DNA of 17,989 bases from the NCBI GenBank assembly GCA_028685275.1, contig JAQUEG010000002.1:1-17989 (forward strand), in the 5' to 3' direction. The position numbers and the translations under genes are program-made. The notes under the pieces were generated by a model. The model worked only from the letters and a program-made list of their open reading frames with translations. It had not been told where the DNA came from and did no database searches. Below, one piece after another: positions 14,648-17,989 of the stretch; position 1 is the stretch's first letter, and each line of letters starts with the position of its first letter. This stretch comes from Bacilli bacterium (GTDB taxonomy: Bacteria > Bacillota_I > Bacilli_A > RF39 > UBA660).

Positions 14648-15763
14648 TTAATAAGTTTTTATAGGTAATATTAATTGAATTAAATTATCATTATTAGGAT
14701 CTTTTATTATAATAGGTTTCATATCTCCATTAAATTGAATTTCAACTTCTTTTGATTCTAAACTTCTTAATGATTCTAACATAAATTTAGAATTAAAAGT
14801 AATTTTTATTTTTTTACTAATATCACTAATTAAATTAATTTTTTCCTCAACTTTACCAATTTCTAATGAAGATGCTGTAATAATTATATCTTTATTTTCA
14901 CCTTGTAACTGAATAATATTTTTTTCTTTTTCCATAATTAATGAAACTCGATCAATCGTATCAAATAGTAATTGGTTATCAACAATTATTTTAGTATCAT
15001 ATTTTTCAGAAATTAAATTATTTACATTAGGATAAGAACCATTTAATATTCTTGATTGCAATAAAATATTATTAAATTTAAATAAAACGCTAGTACTAAA
15101 AACATGAATTTCAATATTATCATCATTTTCTTCTAATATTTTGATTAATTCGATTAAGTTTTTACCGGGAATTGTTATATCTATTTTATTTTTTTGTTGT
15201 TTTTTTAAGGTAATTATTTTTTTTGCTAAGCGATAAGAATCTGTAGCAACTATTTCTAAATTATTATTTTCAATTTTAAAATTAATACCAGTTAATAAAG
15301 GTCTAGCTTCTTGATTAGAAATAGCAAAAGCAGTTTGATTAATAGCTGTTTTTAAAATATTAGTACTTAAAATAATAGGATTCTTACTTAATTGTAAATT
15401 ATAATTTGGATATTCATTACTACCAATACCATTTAAATTATATTCACCTGTCTCAGTTGTAATCAAAATTTTTGAACCATCAGTTTCAATTAATATTTCT
15501 TCAGTAGGTAATTTTCTTATTATTTCAAGTATATATTTTCCTGGTACAACTATTGATCCATAATTATCTATATTTTTAATATCTTTTTGGTTAATAAAAG
15601 ATTGAATAATTATATCATCATCACTTGCTAAAAGATATAAACCATTTTCATTTAATTCAAATTTTATTCCATTTAATGCAGGAATTAAATTTTTGTTAGA
15701 TAAAGCTTTTGATACATTATTTAGATTAGTTAAAAGAATTTCTTTTTTTATTTTTAATTTCAT
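14648..15763 (-). CDS. dnaN: DNA polymerase III beta sliding clamp
   Basis: The ring-shaped processivity factor that tethers polymerase to DNA. 371 residues, within the usual 365-380, made of three repeated clamp domains. The N terminus MKLKIKKEILLTNLNNVSKA and the C-terminal LIQLILPIKTY (which forms part of the partner-binding pocket) are typical, as are the central GINFKIENNNLEIVATDSYR and SYPNVNNLI segments. The start is clear: AAAGGAGAG 7-8 bases before ATG at 15763. It follows dnaA after 104 bases containing two DnaA boxes, the standard dnaA-dnaN arrangement, but is followed by mnmG and not by recF and gyrB. No strong promoter of its own was found. Confidence 0.98.
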   Translation of the reverse strand: MKLKIKKEILLTNLNNVSKALSNKNLIPALNGIKFELNENGLYLLASDDDIIIQSFINQKDIKNIDNYGSIVVPGKYILEIIRKLPTEEILIETDGSKILITTETGEYNLNGIGSNEYPNYNLQLSKNPIILSTNILKTAINQTAFAISNQEARPLLTGINFKIENNNLEIVATDSYRLAKKIITLKKQQKNKIDITIPGKNLIELIKILEENDDNIEIHVFSTSVLFKFNNILLQSRILNGSYPNVNNLISEKYDTKIIVDNQLLFDTIDRVSLIMEKEKNIIQLQGENKDIIITASSLEIGKVEEKINLISDISKKIKITFNSKFMLESLRSLESKEVEIQFNGDMKPIIIKDPNNDNLIQLILPIKTY

Positions 15764-15800
15764 TTTTATTCTCTCCTTTTTTTATTTTTAATATTATTTT

Positions 15801-15809
15801 TGTTAATAA
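15801..15809 (-). promoter_or_regulatory. DnaA box (dnaA-dnaN spacer, dnaN-proximal)
   Basis: Exact TTATTAACA on the minus strand, about 40 bases before the dnaN start codon and followed by an A/T-only stretch. Confidence 0.6.
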
Positions 15810-15853
15810 CTTGATATTTAGTATTGTATTTAATGAATAGTATGAAATATTAT

Positions 15854-15862
15854 TGTTAATAA
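15854..15862 (-). promoter_or_regulatory. DnaA box (dnaA-dnaN spacer, dnaA-proximal)
   Basis: Exact TTATTAACA on the minus strand, 5 bases after the dnaA stop codon; same orientation as the other box in this spacer. Confidence 0.6.
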
Positions 15863-15867
15863 CTAAG

Positions 15868-17223
15868 TTAATTTATTTGTTTAATTAAATTATCTATTAA
15901 ATTTTTTAAATTTTGGTTCTTATTAATTTCATTATTAATTTTTTCGTAAGCATGAATTACTGTAGCATGATTTTTACCCCCAAATTCCATTCCTATTCTT
16001 ATATAAGATTCATCAGTTAAAATCCGTGATAAATACATTGCTATTTGTCGAGGGTATGCAATATTTGTATTTCGCTTTTTTGATTTTAAATCTTCAATAC
16101 TAATTTTATAATAATTTGCTATAATTTTTTGTATTTTTTGAATATCATTTTTAATACTTATTGATTTATTTAAATAATCTTTTAATGCTTCAATCGCAAT
16201 TTCTAAATTTATTTCATTTACATTAAACATAGTAGCGTATGCAAAAATTCTAGTTAAAGCCCCCTCTAATTGTCTTACATCTGATTGAAAATTATTTGCT
16301 ATATATTCTAAAACATCATTATTAAAAGGTTTTCCACACTTCATATTACTTAATTTTCTTTTTAATATATCTGTTCTTAATTTATAATCAGGAGGAAATA
16401 TATTAACTTTTAAACCCCAATTAAATCTAGTAATTAAACGTTCTTCAAGTAATTTTAAATCATCAGGGGAACGGTCTGACGAAATAATAATTTGTTTGTT
16501 ATATTCATATAAATTATTAAAAGTATGAAAAAATTCTTGTTGGGTGGCAGGTGCTCCACTTAAAAATTGTATATCATCAATAATTAAGACATCAATATTT
16601 CGATATTTATTTTTAAAATAATCAATATAGTCAAAATTAGTACCATTATGATCTTTTTTATTTAAATTAAGAAAATCAGAAATAAATTTTTCACTAGTTA
16701 CATATAAAACACTTTTATTAGTATTTTTTATAATATAATTTCCAATGGCATGCATTAAATGAGTTTTTCCTAAACCACTGTTTCCATATATAAATAAAGG
16801 ATTATAAGCTTTACCTGGATTTTCGGCAACCGAAACAGCAGCAGCACGGGCTAAATAATTACTTTCACCAACAATAAAATTATCGAATAAATAATTAGTA
16901 TTTAAATTAGCTTTTTCGGGGTTATTAAAAGGGACACCTAATTCCAGTTCATCATTATTATTTTCTTTTTTTAAAATATCTTCTTCTAATATAAATTCGA
17001 TATTAAAATTAGTGCCTGTCACTTCATTTAATGTTTCAGTAATAATATCGATATAATTATCATTTAAATGTTTTTTATGTATATTCATAGGTACAATAAT
17101 AATTATTTTCCCATCAATAATATCATGAAGTTTTGTATCTTTAAACCATGTATCATATGATAATGGAGCAATTTTATTTTTAATAATATTTAAAAAATTT
17201 AACCACATATTTTCTTGTTTCAA
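15868..17223 (-). CDS. dnaA: Chromosomal replication initiator DnaA
   Basis: AAA+ ATPase that binds oriC boxes and melts the origin. From the preferred TTG start it has 451 residues (Bacillus subtilis 446). Domain I is at 1-75, followed by a short domain II linker. Walker A GNSGLGKT is at 147-154, Walker B IIDDIQFL has its acidic pair at 216-217, and the C-terminal helix-turn-helix spans about 390-430. The DNA-contact loop reads GGKNHATVIHA, where nearly all DnaAs have GGRDHTTVxHA: Lys417, Asn418 and Ala420 replace Arg, Asp and Thr. The start is TTG at 17223, preceded by GGAAGTGAT; ATGs at 17244 and 17238 are in frame but lack a ribosome binding site and would add a non-conserved tail. The gene is flanked on both sides by DnaA boxes, so autoregulation is likely. 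Confidence 0.97.
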   Translation of the reverse strand: MKQENMWLNFLNIIKNKIAPLSYDTWFKDTKLHDIIDGKIIIIVPMNIHKKHLNDNYIDIITETLNEVTGTNFNIEFILEEDILKKENNNDELELGVPFNNPEKANLNTNYLFDNFIVGESNYLARAAAVSVAENPGKAYNPLFIYGNSGLGKTHLMHAIGNYIIKNTNKSVLYVTSEKFISDFLNLNKKDHNGTNFDYIDYFKNKYRNIDVLIIDDIQFLSGAPATQQEFFHTFNNLYEYNKQIIISSDRSPDDLKLLEERLITRFNWGLKVNIFPPDYKLRTDILKRKLSNMKCGKPFNNDVLEYIANNFQSDVRQLEGALTRIFAYATMFNVNEINLEIAIEALKDYLNKSISIKNDIQKIQKIIANYYKISIEDLKSKKRNTNIAYPRQIAMYLSRILTDESYIRIGMEFGGKNHATVIHAYEKINNEINKNQNLKNLIDNLIKQIN

Positions 17224-17227
17224 TTTT

Positions 17228-17236
17228 ATCACTTCC
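17228..17236 (-). promoter_or_regulatory. Ribosome binding site that decides a TTG start for dnaA
   Basis: GGAAGTGAT, one mismatch from the extended 16S-complementary GGAGGTGAT, is followed by AAAA and TTG at 17223-17221. The upstream in-frame ATGs overlap or precede it and have no such motif. Confidence 0.75.
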
Positions 17237-17297
17237 ATTACCATTGTTTTAATTAATATTTTAAACCAAAATTACTAAAAATGAAAGGGATAAAATC

Positions 17298-17326
17298 AAA
17301 ATAGTAGTAATTAACATAGTTATCAA
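17298..17326 (-). promoter_or_regulatory. Probable dnaA promoter, overlapping DnaA boxes
   Basis: On the minus strand, TTGATA (17321-17326) is 17 bases from TATTTT (17298-17303), giving a leader of about 70 bases to the TTG start. The -35 and spacer lie inside the box iterons, so bound DnaA should block it. A competing pair (TTGTTA with TATGTT, 17 bases apart, further upstream in the same iterons) is nearly as good. Confidence 0.45.
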
Positions 17327-17328
17327 CA
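17320..17328 (+). promoter_or_regulatory. DnaA box TTATCAACA
   Basis: One mismatch (A for C at position 6) from the common TTATCCACA; the middle box of the iteron array. Confidence 0.7.
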
Positions 17329-17331
17329 TAG

Positions 17332-17340
17332 TTATTAACA
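17332..17340 (+). promoter_or_regulatory. DnaA box TTATTAACA
   Basis: Exact copy of the local consensus, third unit of the iteron array, 12 bases after the previous box. Confidence 0.7.
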
Positions 17341-17373
17341 ATTATTTTTAACAAATTTATATAATTATATAAC

Positions 17374-17382
17374 TTATTAACA
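17374..17382 (+). promoter_or_regulatory. DnaA box TTATTAACA
   Basis: Exact copy of the local consensus, same orientation as the iteron boxes. Confidence 0.6.
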
Positions 17383-17428
17383 AATTTTCAAAAAAATAAT
17401 ATTTATTGTTAATTAATATATATATAAT

Positions 17429-17437
17429 TGTTAATAA
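17429..17437 (-). promoter_or_regulatory. DnaA box, minus orientation
   Basis: TGTTAATAA on the plus strand, the exact reverse complement of the local consensus. Confidence 0.6.
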
Positions 17438-17458
17438 GGTGATATTTTTATTTATTTA

Positions 17459-17509
17459 AATTAAAAATTATTAACAATTATCGTAAACGATTGTTAATAA
17501 TTTTTAATT
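17459..17509. repeat. 20-bp perfect inverted repeat with two head-to-head DnaA boxes
   Basis: Arms 17459-17478 and 17490-17509 are perfect reverse complements with an 11-base spacer (TATCGTAAACG). The left arm holds TTATTAACA at 17468-17476 and the right arm TGTTAATAA at 17492-17500. The arms extend well beyond the boxes. The right arm touches the -35 element of the rpmH promoter (17508-17513). Confidence 0.85.
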
Positions 17510-17536
17510 GACATTTAATATATTAAATATTATAAT
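17508..17536 (+). promoter_or_regulatory. Consensus promoter of rpmH-rnpA
   Basis: A perfect TTGACA (17508-17513), 17-base spacer and perfect TATAAT (17531-17536), the strongest promoter in the window. Transcription should begin near 17543. The leader contains a 10-base palindrome ACTTGCAAGT (17546-17555) just before the ribosome binding site. Confidence 0.9.
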
Positions 17537-17557
17537 TTAAATGCAACTTGCAAGTGT

Positions 17558-17564
17558 GGAGGTG
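17558..17564 (+). promoter_or_regulatory. Ribosome binding site that decides the rpmH TTG start
   Basis: GGAGGTG lies 6 bases before TTG at 17571. The encoded KRTFQPNN begins right after this codon, exactly where L34 begins in other bacteria. Confidence 0.9.
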
Positions 17565-17570
17565 TTAAAA

Positions 17571-17699
17571 TTGAAAAGAACTTTTCAACCTAATAATTCA
17601 AAAAAGAAGAAAAATCATGGATTTAGAGCAAGAAAAAATAGCAAAGGAAATATTTTAAATAAAAGACGTAAAAAAGGAAGAAAAGAATTATCAAAATAA
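17571..17699 (+). CDS. rpmH: Ribosomal protein L34
   Basis: A small, very basic protein of the large ribosomal subunit. It starts with TTG and encodes 42 residues: (M)[20 protein letters not shown] and then a second basic half ending [25 protein letters not shown] and KGRK are the L34 signature. It is two residues shorter than the common 44-residue form, the gap lying in the loop around KNSKGNILN. The gene is too short to be found by length-limited gene finding, but the promoter, ribosome binding site and position between oriC and rnpA make it certain. Confidence 0.97.
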   Translation: MKRTFQPNNSKKKKNHGFRARKNSKGNILNKRRKKGRKELSK

Positions 17700-17732
17700 A
17701 TATAATTTATTATAAAAATAAGGGGTGGTAAA

Positions 17733-17989
17733 ATGCGAAAAGTTAATATTATAAAAAAGAATATTGATTTTGAAAGAATAATAACGCAAAAGAATTTTTA
17801 TAAAACTCCTTATTTTTATATTTTTGTAGCTAAAAATGAATTAGGGTTTTCACGATATGGAATTGGTGTTTCTAAAAAAATAAAAAACGTCGTAACTAAA
17901 AATAAAATAAAACGCCAAGTAAAAGCTATTATTAATCAAAATAAATTATATAATAAAGCAGTTGATTATGTTATAATTGTAAATAGTGA
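17733..17989 (+). CDS. rnpA: Ribonuclease P protein component (3' end cut by window edge)
   Basis: Protein subunit that helps the RNase P RNA bind and cleave precursor tRNAs at the 5' end. Eighty-five residues are visible, from MRKVNIIKKNIDFERIITQK to ...VDYVIIVNS, and the reading frame is open to base 17989; the family is 110-120 residues, so about a quarter is missing. The family features are the FYIFVAKN strand, GIGVSKKIKNVVTKNKIKRQ (the RNR-motif helix, here with Lys replacing the usual first Arg residues, as expected in an AT-rich genome) and the DYVIIV strand. The ATG at 17733 follows AGGGGTGG. The gene lies 33 bases after rpmH, presumably on the same transcript; in Bacillus spoIIIJ (yidC) would come next. 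Confidence 0.95.
   Translation, partial: MRKVNIIKKNIDFERIITQKNFYKTPYFYIFVAKNELGFSRYGIGVSKKIKNVVTKNKIKRQVKAIINQNKLYNKAVDYVIIVNS

Larger units (their letters stand above)
15764..15867. other. oriC: Downstream half of oriC: dnaA-dnaN spacer with two DnaA boxes
   Basis: This AT-rich spacer holds two exact TGTTAATAA (TTATTAACA on the minus strand) boxes at 15801-15809 and 15854-15862, the second 5 bases beyond the dnaA stop. In Bacillus subtilis the equivalent spacer carries box cluster incC and the unwinding element, so this is probably where part of origin melting takes place. The role is inferred from box content and position. Confidence 0.7.
17307..17342 (+). repeat. Three 12-bp tandem iterons carrying DnaA boxes
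   Basis: Units GTAATTAACATA, GTTATCAACATA and GTTATTAACAAT follow one another without gap. Each contains a DnaA box in the same orientation (17308-17316 with one mismatch, 17320-17328 and 17332-17340 exact). The strict 12-bp period would set DnaA monomers slightly over one helical turn apart. Confidence 0.75.
17245..17509. other. oriC: Upstream half of oriC: DnaA-box cluster between dnaA and rpmH
   Basis: This gene-free, extremely AT-rich stretch contains five exact TTATTAACA/TTATCAACA boxes, three more with one mismatch (17308-17316, 17345-17353, 17407-17415), a three-unit iteron array and a long inverted repeat. Location between divergent dnaA and rpmH is the standard Firmicutes origin. 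Gene orientation flips here, as expected at a bidirectional origin. Isolated exact boxes also occur by chance in this AT-rich DNA (7109-7117 in argS, 13346-13354 in mnmG), so it is the clustering that is significant. Confidence 0.9.

Noticed and set aside
17546..17555. ACTTGCAAGT palindrome in the rpmH leader as an operator
   Set aside because: Only 10 bases, no second copy and no known regulator; noted under the promoter only.
10839..17570. parS or Noc-binding sites near the noc-like gene and origin
   Set aside because: No TGTTTCACGTGAAACA-like or ATTTCCCGGGAAAT-like palindrome was found by eye; the palindromes present are explained by DnaA boxes.

Overview
The window is the replication-origin region of a very AT-rich, Gram-positive-type bacterium, most likely a low-GC member of the Bacilli (Firmicutes). 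The evidence is the gene set (dnaA, dnaN, rpmH, rnpA, a Noc-like ParB, RNA polymerase delta subunit, spoIIR), strong AGGAGGTGAT-type ribosome binding sites, and Lys/Asn/Ile-rich proteins. TGA acts as a stop codon (the noc-like and DUF1934 genes end in it) and Trp is TGG, so this is the standard bacterial code, not the Mycoplasma code. MurA and a class A penicillin-binding protein show a peptidoglycan wall. SpoIIR points to an endospore former or a descendant of one.

Layout from left to right. (1) 1-271: the 5' part of rpmE (ribosomal protein L31) with its promoter. (2) 272-3268: a membrane-anchored GDSL hydrolase, murA and class II aldolase fba, all on the minus strand. (3) 3292-8840: mntP-like, spoIIR, prmC, prfA, rpoE (delta), argS and a DUF1934/YwiB gene, minus strand, tightly packed, with the leading promoter at about 8835. 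(4) 8912-10831: a class A PBP, the only plus-strand gene left of the origin, converging on the noc-like gene at a shared terminator. (5) 10839-17223: a noc-like parB gene, rsmG, mnmG, dnaN and dnaA, minus strand. (6) 15764-15867 and 17245-17509: two clusters of DnaA boxes of the form TTATTAACA, forming a bipartite oriC on both sides of dnaA. (7) 17508-17989: a consensus promoter, rpmH (L34) and the 5' part of rnpA, plus strand.

Genes on both sides of the origin point away from it, so all but the PBP are co-directional with replication. The genes cover initiation (dnaA, dnaN), chromosome/division coordination (noc-like), translation (argS, prfA with its methylase prmC, rpmE, rpmH, mnmG, rsmG, rnpA), transcription (delta), wall synthesis (murA, PBP), glycolysis (fba) and sporulation signalling (spoIIR). 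No mobile element, CRISPR array, tRNA or rRNA was seen.

Most notable: a DnaA whose DNA-contact loop reads KNHAT in place of the usual RDHTT, next to an origin whose boxes have A in place of C at position 6; three 12-bp box iterons overlapping the probable dnaA promoter; a 20-bp perfect inverted repeat carrying two head-to-head boxes against the rpmH promoter; a Noc-like protein with a long acidic linker and no N-terminal membrane helix; and terminator-like hairpins directly in front of the ribosome binding sites of spoIIR and the GDSL gene. I see no wholly new gene system here; the novelty is in origin architecture, regulation and gene order.
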